Part shown: positions 16,193-24,240 of the stretch, in pieces | How the letters are laid out: each line of letters starts with the position of its first letter | Numbering within the stretch: the stretch's first letter is position 1 | The notes under the pieces: model-generated | Database searches by the model: none | Told to the model about the DNA's origin: nothing | The model's input: the letters and a program-made list of their open reading frames with translations, nothing else | Translations under genes and position numbers: made by a program | Assembly: GCF_002163835.1 (NCBI RefSeq) | Contig: NZ_CP019331.1 | Coordinates: 2,331,001-2,395,000, forward strand | Length of the DNA: 64,000 nt | Source: Polaribacter sp. SA4-10 | GTDB lineage: Bacteria > Bacteroidota > Bacteroidia > Flavobacteriales > Flavobacteriaceae | Direction of reading: 5' to 3'

Positions 16193-17119
16193 TTATTTAT
16201 TCAACTCTTTTGGTTTTTGATTTTTCATTGCTTCACCAATTTGATTACTTGCAGTAAAACTTGCAACCATATCATTTAACATAGTGCTTCCTGCTTGAGG
16301 TGAGTTTGGTAATAAGATTAAATTACTATTTGTTTGTTGACCAATAGACTGTAAAGTATCATAATGTTGGGTTACAACAATTAAAGCAGATGCTTCTTGA
16401 GAATTGATACCAACCTTATTTAAAACTTCTACAGACTCTTCTAAACCACGTGCAATTTCACGTCTTTGATCTGCAATTCCTTGTCCTTGTAAACGTTTAC
16501 TTTCTGCTTCAGCTTTTGCACGTTCTACAATTAAAATACGTTGTGCATCTCCTTCATACTGTGCAGCTACTTTTTCTCTTTCAGAAGCATTAATTCTATT
16601 CATTGCTATCTTTACTTGAGGATCTGGATCAATATCGGTAACTAAGGTTCTAATGATATCAAAACCGTAATCTAACATTGCATCATTTAATTCTGTTTTT
16701 ACAGCAATTGCAATATCATCTTTTTTAACAAAAACATCATCTAATTTCATCTTTGGAACTTCTGCTCTAACAACATCAAAAACATAAGAAGTTATTTGAT
16801 CATGAGGATAATCTAACTTATAGAAAGCATCATATACTTTATCTTTTATTACCTTGTATTGTACTGAAACTTTCAATTTTACAAATACATCATCTAAAGT
16901 TTTTGTTTCAATAATTACATCTAATTGCTGAATTTTTAAGCTCAATCTACCTGCTACTTTATCAACAATAGGTATTTTTAATTGAAGTCCAGATTGTCTT
17001 ATAGAATTAAATCTACCAAAGCGTTCTAAAATAGCAGCCGTTTGCTGTTTTACTACAAAAAAGGAAGCAAAAACAATAATTGCTCCAAGTACTAATATAA
17101 TAGGTATTACTGGTAACAT
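16193..17119 (-). CDS. SPFH/band 7 membrane protein (stomatin/paraslipin-like)
   Basis: 308 residues. An N-terminal membrane segment (PIILVLGAIIVFASFFVV, residues 5-22) is followed by the SPFH domain (QQTAAILERFGRFNSIRQSGLQLKIP, TKTLDDVFVKLKVSVQYKV, VRAEVPKMKLDDVFVKKDDIA). A coiled-coil helix rich in Ala/Glu/Arg follows (INASEREKVAAQYEGDAQRI, AKAEAESKRLQGQGIADQRR), and then a C-terminal oligomerisation segment (ALIVVTQHYDTL). Such proteins form membrane scaffolds or cages. No NfeD-like partner is adjacent, which fits a stand-alone paraslipin. Confidence 0.9.
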   Translation of the reverse strand: MLPVIPIILVLGAIIVFASFFVVKQQTAAILERFGRFNSIRQSGLQLKIPIVDKVAGRLSLKIQQLDVIIETKTLDDVFVKLKVSVQYKVIKDKVYDAFYKLDYPHDQITSYVFDVVRAEVPKMKLDDVFVKKDDIAIAVKTELNDAMLDYGFDIIRTLVTDIDPDPQVKIAMNRINASEREKVAAQYEGDAQRILIVERAKAEAESKRLQGQGIADQRREIARGLEESVEVLNKVGINSQEASALIVVTQHYDTLQSIGQQTNSNLILLPNSPQAGSTMLNDMVASFTASNQIGEAMKNQKPKELNK

Positions 17120-17221
17120 AGTATATTTTTTAAAAGTTAATAATCATTTATTGTAAAGATACTGAATTTCAGTAGTTATTTATTGGACGCAACTTTATAA
17201 TATTGTTACAGTTTTAAACAG

Positions 17222-17258
17222 AAAAAACCTGTATAAATTATTTTTACACAGGTTTTTT
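17222..17258 (-). terminator. Hairpin terminator after the gltX operon
   Basis: The hairpin AAAAAACCTGT ... ACAGGTTTTTT is flanked by A and T runs. On the minus strand it follows the stop of the 17277-17813 gene by about 18 bp and would terminate the gltX transcript. Confidence 0.75.
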
Positions 17259-17276
17259 AATTGTTTTGTAGGCTGA

Positions 17277-17813
17277 TTATTCTTCTTTCGGAAAAATTTT
17301 GTAAATTTTTCTATTATACTTAATCCACTTTTTATATTGTTTTTCAGAAAGTAAACTTTTTATTGTTTTGTCTAATTTTAAATCTTCTTTTTTAAGGGTC
17401 TCAGAAATGGGTTTTAGATTTTCCATCATTACTTTTTGAACCTTTAGTTGATTAGAATAATCACCACTTTCCATAGCTAATTTTTGATAGTTATCAACCA
17501 TATCTTTAGTACTTCTAAGTAAAAAGCTATTAATTCTAGTAAAACTTTTAATATCCTTATTGTACTTTGTTAATACTTTAGAAAACTGCTTTCCTTCTTC
17601 TGAGGCTAATTTTATTTTCGATTTTTTTGCAGATTTTTCAATGTCATAAAGTACAATTCCTAAGTATTTTTCTATTTTAAAATCAGGATCTGGCGCTTTC
17701 TGTTGCGTTTGCGGCATTTGTCTCTGACGCTGTCTTTGACCATTTCTATACCCATTCTGAGCTTGAATTATTGTTGTAAAAAGAAAAATAAAAAGTAGGA
17801 CAATTTTTTTCAT
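17277..17813 (-). CDS. Secreted helical protein of unknown function
   Basis: 178 residues. Signal peptide MKKIVLLFIFLFTTIIQAQ, then a Gln/Arg-rich low-complexity stretch (NGQRQRQRQMPQTQQ, about 24-43). A helical domain follows with heptad-like charged residues (YNKDIKSFTRINSFLL, EQ-poor and Lys-rich, ending LLSEKQYKKWIKYNRKIYKIFP). The pattern recalls small periplasmic helical proteins of the Spy/CpxP type, but the LTxxQ motif is only vaguely present (LLSEKQYKKW), so no function is assigned. The start codon is 2 bp beyond the gltX stop, indicating an operon with gltX. Confidence 0.65.
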   Translation of the reverse strand: MKKIVLLFIFLFTTIIQAQNGYRNGQRQRQRQMPQTQQKAPDPDFKIEKYLGIVLYDIEKSAKKSKIKLASEEGKQFSKVLTKYNKDIKSFTRINSFLLRSTKDMVDNYQKLAMESGDYSNQLKVQKVMMENLKPISETLKKEDLKLDKTIKSLLSEKQYKKWIKYNRKIYKIFPKEE

Positions 17814-17815
17814 AA

Positions 17816-19336
17816 TTATAGTTTTTCTATTGCATTTTTAATTCTATACATAGTTTCTTCTTTTCCAATCATAGCTATAATATCAAATAAATGAGGTCCA
17901 GCTAATTTACCAACTAAACTCAAACGTAGTGGTTGCATCACTTTACCAAAACCAATTTCTTTAGCAGTAATCCATTCTTTAATTTCTTTTTCTGTGTTTT
18001 CTGATGAAAAATCTTGAATCGTAGAAAGTACAGTAATTAATTCTTGCATTAATTCTGCAGTTCCTTCTTTCCAGTTTTTCTTTGAAGCTTTCGCATCATA
18101 TTCTGTTGGAGTTTCAAAGAAGAAACTTGATAATTCCCAGAAATCAGCAACAAAAATTGCTCTTTCTTTAATGGAAGAAACTACTTTTTGAACGAATTCT
18201 TTTTCTTTAGAAATTCCTTTTTCTTCTAAAATTGGAATGTATAAATCAGTTAGTTCTGCATCAGATTTAGTTTGCATGTATTGCTGATTAAACCAATTCG
18301 TTTTATCTGGACTAAATTTTGCTCCAGATTTACTAACTCTAGCTAAATCAAAAGCTTCAACTAACGCTTCTAAAGAAAATATTTCTTGTTCTGTTCCAGG
18401 ATTCCATCCTAACAAAGCCAACATATTTATAAAAGCATCAGCAAAATAACCATCTTCTTTATAACCACGAGAAATAGCACCAGAAACTTCATTTATATAT
18501 TCTAATGGAAAGACTGGGAAACCTAATTTGTCTCCATCTCTTTTACTTAATTTTCCTTTTCCAACCGGTTTTAAAATTAAAGGTAAATGTGCAAATTTTG
18601 GAGAATCCCAACCAAAAGCTTTGTATAATAAAACATGTAATGGCATTGATGGTAACCATTCTTCACCACGAATTACATGCGAAATTTCCATTAAATGATC
18701 ATCTACAATATTTGCTAAATGATAGGTTGGCATTCCATCAGATTTAAATAAAATTTTATCATCTAATGTATTTGTATCAATTTTAATGGTTCCACGTATT
18801 TCATCTTGCATTATCAAGGTTTCATCTTGTGGAGTTTTAAAACGGATTACATAATTCTCACCAGCATTTATCTTAGTTTGTACTTCATCAGCAGTTAAAA
18901 TTAATGAATTTACTAAGCGTCCTTTTTCTCTATTATGCCAATTGTAAATAAAGGTCTTTCCTTCAGCTTCATGCCCTTTTCTATGACCATCTAATTGTTC
19001 TGAAGTATCAAAAGCATAATATGCCCAACCAGAATTTATTAAAATAGCTGCGTATTTTTTATACAGTTCTTTGCGTTCTGATTGACGATAAGGACCAAAT
19101 TTTTCATTCTTTCCTGGACCTTCATCAAAAGGAATAGTACACCATTCTAAAGAATCTATAATATACTGTTCTGCATTTGCAACATAACGTGTTTGGTCTG
19201 TATCTTCTATACGCAACACAAAAGTTCCACCATGTTTTTTAGCAAATAAATAATTAAATAAAGCAGTTCTTACACCACCTATATGTAAAGGTCCTGTAGG
19301 ACTTGGTGCAAAACGAACGCGAACATGAGATTCCAT
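17816..19336 (-). CDS. gltX: Glutamyl-tRNA synthetase
   Basis: 506 residues, as usual for the class I enzyme. It charges tRNA-Glu with glutamate. The N-terminal Rossmann fold has FAPSPTGPLHIGGVRTALFN (HIGH-type motif HIGG), and the second ATP motif KLSKRDG is present (residues about 260-266). The C-terminal anticodon-binding helical domain ends RIKNAIEKL. The ATG at 19336 places the HIGH motif at residues 18-21, as expected. A small secreted protein gene follows 2 bp downstream. Confidence 0.96.
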   Translation of the reverse strand: MESHVRVRFAPSPTGPLHIGGVRTALFNYLFAKKHGGTFVLRIEDTDQTRYVANAEQYIIDSLEWCTIPFDEGPGKNEKFGPYRQSERKELYKKYAAILINSGWAYYAFDTSEQLDGHRKGHEAEGKTFIYNWHNREKGRLVNSLILTADEVQTKINAGENYVIRFKTPQDETLIMQDEIRGTIKIDTNTLDDKILFKSDGMPTYHLANIVDDHLMEISHVIRGEEWLPSMPLHVLLYKAFGWDSPKFAHLPLILKPVGKGKLSKRDGDKLGFPVFPLEYINEVSGAISRGYKEDGYFADAFINMLALLGWNPGTEQEIFSLEALVEAFDLARVSKSGAKFSPDKTNWFNQQYMQTKSDAELTDLYIPILEEKGISKEKEFVQKVVSSIKERAIFVADFWELSSFFFETPTEYDAKASKKNWKEGTAELMQELITVLSTIQDFSSENTEKEIKEWITAKEIGFGKVMQPLRLSLVGKLAGPHLFDIIAMIGKEETMYRIKNAIEKL

Positions 19337-19384
19337 TTTTTCTTGTTTTAAAGCTGCAAAGATACTTTCTTAAAAGCATAAAAA

Positions 19385-19407
19385 AAAGCCTTTATTTAAA
19401 AGGCTTT
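19385..19407 (-). terminator. Hairpin terminator of the outer-membrane protein gene
   Basis: The stem AAAGCCTTT / AAAGGCTTT has a short AT loop. On the minus strand it is followed by TTTTTTTATGC. It lies 18 bp beyond the stop of the gene 19425-20264. Confidence 0.75.
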
Positions 19408-19424
19408 CATCTAAAATTACTGAT

Positions 19425-20264
19425 TTAAAATTTACGATAAACTCCAAGACTAAAAGCTATTTGTTTTGCCACATTATTACCAAAGAATGCAGCTGGTAAA
19501 CTTGCTGTAATTCCAAAATTATCAGAAAATTCTCCAATTACTTTAACGCCAACAACTCCATACTCTTGGTTGTTAACATACAAACCAGTTGCTAAATTGG
19601 AAGCAGGTAAAATAATAGTACCATTTTTAAAAGATTTTGAAATATCTAAAAAACCAATCAACCAAATGTTTTTACTAACTTCACCACCATATTCTCCACC
19701 AATTTTAAAGTTAGAACTGTATTTATTTGTTCTAATATTAGTTCCAATAAATGTTTGTAAATAAGATTTTCCAAAACCTTTTCCTACTAAAAAAAGCGGT
19801 GTAAATGTAAATGCATCATAGCCTGTTCTTATTCCTGTAGCATTGTCATAATTACCTGTATTTGTTTCCACAGAAAATTGTCCAGAAAGCAACCAATTTT
19901 TTTTATAAAAGTTATGTTTTAGTCCAACCTCTATGTTTCCTATAGATGCTTCTTTATTTGAATGTTCAGTGCAAGGCGCAACCAAACAAGGATGTACTAA
20001 ACCACTATTATTTATTATTTTATAAGGTAGGTTTACTATTAGTGTTGTTGAATTTGTAACGCCATATTCTCCATAAATTTGTAAAGTTTTATCAGAAATT
20101 TCTCCAGGTATTTCATAATCTGGGTTTCCAAATAAAGTAGTATAACTTGGTATTGTTGTAAATGAAAGTTGTGTATAAAATTTTCCTTTTTCTTTTGTCC
20201 AAGGACCTTGTGCAAAAGATGAAATACTAATTCCTAATAGTACTATTCTTAAGAAGTTTTTCAT
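19425..20264 (-). CDS. Outer-membrane beta-barrel protein, unknown role
   Basis: 279 residues. Signal peptide MKNFLRIVLLGISISSFAQ, then GPWTKEKGKFYTQLSFTTIP, a start seen in many Bacteroidota transporter-like barrels. Repeated amphipathic strands follow (YGEYGVTNSTTLIVNLPYKI, IGNIEVGLKHNFYKKNW, FKIGGEYGGEVSKNIWLIGFLD, YGVVGVKVIGEFSDNFGITA). The C-terminal strand FSLGVYRKF ends with Phe. A CLVAPC pair may form an external disulphide. The best guess is a porin or transporter-like barrel; substrate unknown. It is a single gene. Confidence 0.7.
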   Translation of the reverse strand: MKNFLRIVLLGISISSFAQGPWTKEKGKFYTQLSFTTIPSYTTLFGNPDYEIPGEISDKTLQIYGEYGVTNSTTLIVNLPYKIINNSGLVHPCLVAPCTEHSNKEASIGNIEVGLKHNFYKKNWLLSGQFSVETNTGNYDNATGIRTGYDAFTFTPLFLVGKGFGKSYLQTFIGTNIRTNKYSSNFKIGGEYGGEVSKNIWLIGFLDISKSFKNGTIILPASNLATGLYVNNQEYGVVGVKVIGEFSDNFGITASLPAAFFGNNVAKQIAFSLGVYRKF

Positions 20265-20378
20265 GTGTTTATTCTTTATAAACCTTTAGTAGTTTTCTAT
20301 ACTCAAAACTTACACAAAGGGTTTTAACAGTTATTTGATTGTGTATCTATGTAAAAATATTACTTTTATTCGTTAATT

Positions 20379-23300
20379 ATGGAAGGATTTAAGGAAATAG
20401 AGAAGAAGTTACATCAATTTACACGTAAATATTATACAAATGAATTGATAAAAGGGGGAATTTTATTTCTCTCTTTAGGATTTCTATATTTATTTTTTAC
20501 CTTGTTTTTAGAGTATTTTTTTTGGTTAAAACCAACAGCTAGAACTCTTTTATTTTGGCTGTTTATTCTAGTTGAGGCTTTTCTATTAATCCGATTTATT
20601 TTTATCCCAATATTTAAATTAATTGGCTTACGAAAAGGAATTTCTTTAATTGATTCTTCAAAAATTATAGGTAGTCATTTTCTTGAAGTTGAAGACAAGC
20701 TGTTAAACGTTTTACAATTAAATGAAACTTCAGATCATTCGGAACTAATTTTAGCAAGCATTCATCAGAAATCAAAAGAATTACAACCCATTCCGTTTGT
20801 AAAAGCAATTCAATTTAGACATAATGGAAAGTATTTAAAATATGCAGTAATTCCTGTTTTTATTTGGTTAATTACCTTATTGTCAGGGAATAATAATATT
20901 TTTAAAGAAAGTTTAGAGCGTGTTGTAAATTATAGAACAACTTACAATCCTCCAGCTCCTTTTACTTTTTTTGTTACCAATGCTAACTTACAGGTAATAC
21001 AAGGAAACCCTTTTACAGTTTCTATTAAAACAGAAGGAAGTGTAGTACCAAATGAAGCAAAAATTACTTTTGATAATCAACAATATTATTTACAAAATAA
21101 TGGAAATGGACTATTTAGTTTTACATTTTCTGAAGTAAATAATTCAACCTATTTTTTCTTTGAAGCAAATGGAATTCAATCTCTTAATTATACAATTAAT
21201 GTTATAAAAACACCAACAATTAAAAATATTTCTATGCAATTAATGTATCCAAAATATGTTGGAAAAAGAAACCAAAATATTAAGAATACAGGAAATATTA
21301 CAGTTCCTGAAGGAACAAAAATTACATGGTATGTTAAGACGAGTCAAACAGATTCTTTGGCTTTTATTAATAATGAAAAAAGAAATCTCTTTAAAGAAAT
21401 TTCTAAAAATGACTTTCAGTTTTCTAAAAGTATCCAAAATCCTCTAAATTATCAAATATCATCCTCTAATAAAAATTTACAGGATTACGAGAATTTACAA
21501 TTTACTGTTGATGTTGTAAAAGATGATAATCCATTAATTTCTGTGACTTCAGATATTGATAGTATTTCACGTGGAACAGCTCAATTTGCTGGACAGATTT
21601 CTGATGATTATGGTTTAAAAAAATTACAACTTGTGTATTATGATGCTCAAAACCCTGAAGCTCAAAAAACATTTGATTTACAAATTACACAAGAAAATAT
21701 TCAAACTTTTTTCTATCAATTTCCTGAAGGATTAACACTTAAACTTGGAACAAATTATGAGCTGTTTTTTCAGGTTTTTGATAATGATGCTATAAATGGT
21801 AATAAAAAAACTAAGAGTAAGGTTTTTAATTATAGAAATAAAACAAATGAAGAAGTAGATGAGGAGTTGTTGCAAGAACAAAAAAACACCATTAATAATT
21901 TAGAGAATTCTATTCAACAACAAAACAAAGAACAGAAAGAATTAGAGAAAATTAAAAATGATTTACAGAATAAAAAGAATTTAAATTGGAGTGATAAAAA
22001 GAAGTTTCAAAATTTTATAAAACGCCAGAATAATTACAAACAGATGATGCAACGTCAGACAGATAAGTTGCAACAAAATCTTGATGAGAAAAAGGAAGAA
22101 AATGAAAACCTTCAGAATAAAAAAGAAGAACTAAAAAAACGTATTGAAGAATTAAAGAAGTTAGAAAAACAACAAAAGTTGTTAGATGAAATTGAAAAAA
22201 TGGCAAAGAAAATTAATAAGGAAGACTTATTAAAAAAAGCCAAAGAATTAGCGCAGCAAAATAAACAACAACAACGAAGTTTAGAACGAATTTTAGAGCT
22301 GACAAAACGTTTTTATGTTGAACAAAAGACAATGCAAATTGCTACTAAAATTGATGAATTAGCAAAAAAACAAGAGGAGCTTTTCAATAAAGAGAAAGAT
22401 AATTTAGAAGCCCAAAAAGAGATTAATAAAGAATTTAATCAAATAAAAAAACAGTTAGAAGAACTAGCAAAAGACAATGAGAAGTTGAAAGAGCCAATGG
22501 AGCTTCCAGATGTTGAAGATGAAAAAGAAGAGATTACAGAAGAATTAAATAAGTCTGAAGACAAATTAAGCAAAAAAGAAAGTAAAGAGGCTAAAAAGAA
22601 TCAAAAAAAATCATCTGAAAAGATGAAAGAAATGAGCGCTAAAATGCAACAAGCCATGATGGAAATGGATGGAGAGTCCATTGAAGAAAATATGGATGAT
22701 TTGCGTAAAATTTTAGAAAATCTTATTGTCTTTTCCTTTAAGCAAGAATGGCTAATGAATAAATTTAGTGCTATTTCTACTTCGCATCCAGACTTTGGAA
22801 ATGACTTAAAAAATCAGAATAATATCAAAACCTATTTTGAACATATAGATGATAGTTTGTATGTTCTTTCTATGCGTTTACCAAAAATATCAGCTAAAAT
22901 TCAAGATGATTTATCTACTGCCCATTATAATCTACACCAATCTTTAGAGAATTTTTCCGAAAATAGATTTTCTAATGGTATTTCCAATCAACGTTATGTT
23001 ATGACATCTGTTAATAATTTAGCTGATTATTTAAGTACTATTTTAAATAGTATGAAGAATTCCATGTCTATGCAAATGGGCAAAGGAAAAGGTAAAAAAG
23101 GGCAAGGTTTTAGTTTACCAGATTTAATTCAAAAGCAAGGAGACTTGGCTAAAAAATTAGAAGAAGGGCAAAAAAAAGGCCAAAAGAAAGGAAAAGGAAA
23201 AGAAGGAGAGAAGCTAGACAAGAATGGTAAACCTGGTGATAAAGGAGAAAAGGGTAAACAAGGTAACGGAAAGAAACCTGGAGAAAATGGAGATAAACCA

Positions 23301-23786
23301 GGTGAAAATGGAAAACAGGGAGGAGAAGGTAACGGAGAACCTAATGATGATTTAGATGGTGAAATATATGAGATTTATAAACAACAAAGCCAATTAAGAG
23401 AACAATTACAAAAAGCAATAAAAGAAGGAAACAAAGTCAATCCTGTTGGTAATGCTGCTGCTAAAAGAGCTTTGAAAACGATGGAGCAATTAGAAAACGA
23501 AATTCTTGAAAAAGGTTTTAATGCTGGGACGCTTCAAAAAATGCAAAGTTTAAATTATGAATTACTGAAATTAGATAAAGCTGCTTTAGAACAAGGGAAA
23601 GATAAAAAGCGTAAATCAAATACTAATTTACAATTGATTCAAAAAAATAAATTAAAAGCTATAAAATTTAAGAAGTTGTTTTATAATCAAACCGAAATAT
23701 TGAACAGACAATCATTACCTTTGCAGCAAAATTTTAAAAGTAAGGTGCGTGAATATTTTTCCGAACCAGATAAAAAACAATTATGA
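20379..23786 (+). CDS. Large DUF4175-family membrane protein with coiled coils
   Basis: 1135 residues. N-terminal membrane segments lie at about residues 25-45, 53-77 and 152-170. Beta-rich extracytoplasmic modules (about 180-480; VVNYRTTYNPPAPFTFFV, GTAQFAGQISDDYGLKKLQL) follow. A very long Lys/Glu/Gln-rich coiled coil covers about 495-760, and a Gly/Lys-rich low-complexity stretch about 900-990. A C-terminal helical part ends FSEPDKKQL. This layout is that of DUF4175 proteins, of unknown function. The gene overlaps ybeY by 4 bp. A parS-like site lies inside the coding sequence (21563-21578). Confidence 0.85.
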   Translation: MEGFKEIEKKLHQFTRKYYTNELIKGGILFLSLGFLYLFFTLFLEYFFWLKPTARTLLFWLFILVEAFLLIRFIFIPIFKLIGLRKGISLIDSSKIIGSHFLEVEDKLLNVLQLNETSDHSELILASIHQKSKELQPIPFVKAIQFRHNGKYLKYAVIPVFIWLITLLSGNNNIFKESLERVVNYRTTYNPPAPFTFFVTNANLQVIQGNPFTVSIKTEGSVVPNEAKITFDNQQYYLQNNGNGLFSFTFSEVNNSTYFFFEANGIQSLNYTINVIKTPTIKNISMQLMYPKYVGKRNQNIKNTGNITVPEGTKITWYVKTSQTDSLAFINNEKRNLFKEISKNDFQFSKSIQNPLNYQISSSNKNLQDYENLQFTVDVVKDDNPLISVTSDIDSISRGTAQFAGQISDDYGLKKLQLVYYDAQNPEAQKTFDLQITQENIQTFFYQFPEGLTLKLGTNYELFFQVFDNDAINGNKKTKSKVFNYRNKTNEEVDEELLQEQKNTINNLENSIQQQNKEQKELEKIKNDLQNKKNLNWSDKKKFQNFIKRQNNYKQMMQRQTDKLQQNLDEKKEENENLQNKKEELKKRIEELKKLEKQQKLLDEIEKMAKKINKEDLLKKAKELAQQNKQQQRSLERILELTKRFYVEQKTMQIATKIDELAKKQEELFNKEKDNLEAQKEINKEFNQIKKQLEELAKDNEKLKEPMELPDVEDEKEEITEELNKSEDKLSKKESKEAKKNQKKSSEKMKEMSAKMQQAMMEMDGESIEENMDDLRKILENLIVFSFKQEWLMNKFSAISTSHPDFGNDLKNQNNIKTYFEHIDDSLYVLSMRLPKISAKIQDDLSTAHYNLHQSLENFSENRFSNGISNQRYVMTSVNNLADYLSTILNSMKNSMSMQMGKGKGKKGQGFSLPDLIQKQGDLAKKLEEGQKKGQKKGKGKEGEKLDKNGKPGDKGEKGKQGNGKKPGENGDKPGENGKQGGEGNGEPNDDLDGEIYEIYKQQSQLREQLQKAIKEGNKVNPVGNAAAKRALKTMEQLENEILEKGFNAGTLQKMQSLNYELLKLDKAALEQGKDKKRKSNTNLQLIQKNKLKAIKFKKLFYNQTEILNRQSLPLQQNFKSKVREYFSEPDKKQL
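21563..21578 (-). promoter_or_regulatory. parS-like ParB binding site 1
   Basis: The reverse complement reads TGTTCCACGTGAAATA, 15 of 16 identical to the well-known parS sequence TGTTCCACGTGAAACA. It lies within the DUF4175 coding sequence, as chromosomal parS sites often lie inside genes. See sites at 24217 and 26139. Confidence 0.65.
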
Positions 23787-24196
23787 TAACATTTAATTAC
23801 GAAACTTCTTTTCAACTTAAAGATGAAACTTCTTTAGAAAATTGGATTCAAAATGTTGTAGAAAATCATAATTTTGAACTAGGAGAAATCAATTATATTT
23901 TTTGTGATGATGCCTATCTTCATAAATTAAATGTTGAATTTTTACAACACGATACTCTTACAGATATAATAAGTTTTGATACTACTTTAGGGAAGTTGAT
24001 TAATGGAGATATTTATATTTCCGTTGAAAGAGTAGAAGATAACGCAAAGGATTTTAATGTCTCTTTTGAAGAAGAACTGCACCGAGTAATGATTCATGGA
24101 GTTTTACATTATACAGGCTTTAAAGATAAAACTGATACTGATAAAAATACAATGAGAGAAGCAGAAAACAATGCTTTATCCTTGTTAAGTATCTGA
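23783..24196 (+). CDS. ybeY: Endoribonuclease YbeY (rRNA maturation)
   Basis: 137 residues. It functions in 16S rRNA 3'-end maturation and ribosome quality control. The signature is visible as EEELHRVMIHGVLHYTGFKDKT. In the canonical H-x3-H-x5-H zinc motif the first two ligands are His105 and His109, while the third position is Asp115 instead of His. From memory such a GYKDK/GFKDK form is common in Bacteroidota, but this could not be checked here. DIISFDTTLG and GDIYISVERV are also typical. The start overlaps the DUF4175 gene by 4 bp (ATGA), so translation is likely coupled. Confidence 0.9.
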   Translation: MITFNYETSFQLKDETSLENWIQNVVENHNFELGEINYIFCDDAYLHKLNVEFLQHDTLTDIISFDTTLGKLINGDIYISVERVEDNAKDFNVSFEEELHRVMIHGVLHYTGFKDKTDTDKNTMREAENNALSLLSI

Positions 24197-24216
24197 TATT
24201 TAATTAAATAAAATAA

Positions 24217-24232
24217 AGTTTCACGTGAAACG
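24217..24232. promoter_or_regulatory. parS-like ParB binding site 2
   Basis: A 14-bp perfect palindrome GTTTCACGTGAAAC (24218-24231) lies in the 44-bp gap between ybeY and mnmG, 9 bp before the mnmG ATG. It matches the inner 14 bases of the parS consensus TGTTTCACGTGAAACA exactly; only the two outer bases differ. Because it overlaps the mnmG leader, ParB binding might also affect mnmG expression. Confidence 0.7.
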
Positions 24233-24240
24233 ATAAAAGA

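Noticed and set aside
16959..16967. TTATCAACA inside the SPFH gene (also around 28808 and 52508) as an origin box
   Set aside because: Single occurrences in coding sequence without AT-rich context; background level of the word.
18785..18800. GGTTCCACGTATTTCA in gltX as a fourth parS site
   Set aside because: Only the left half matches; the right half lacks GAAAC and the palindrome is lost.
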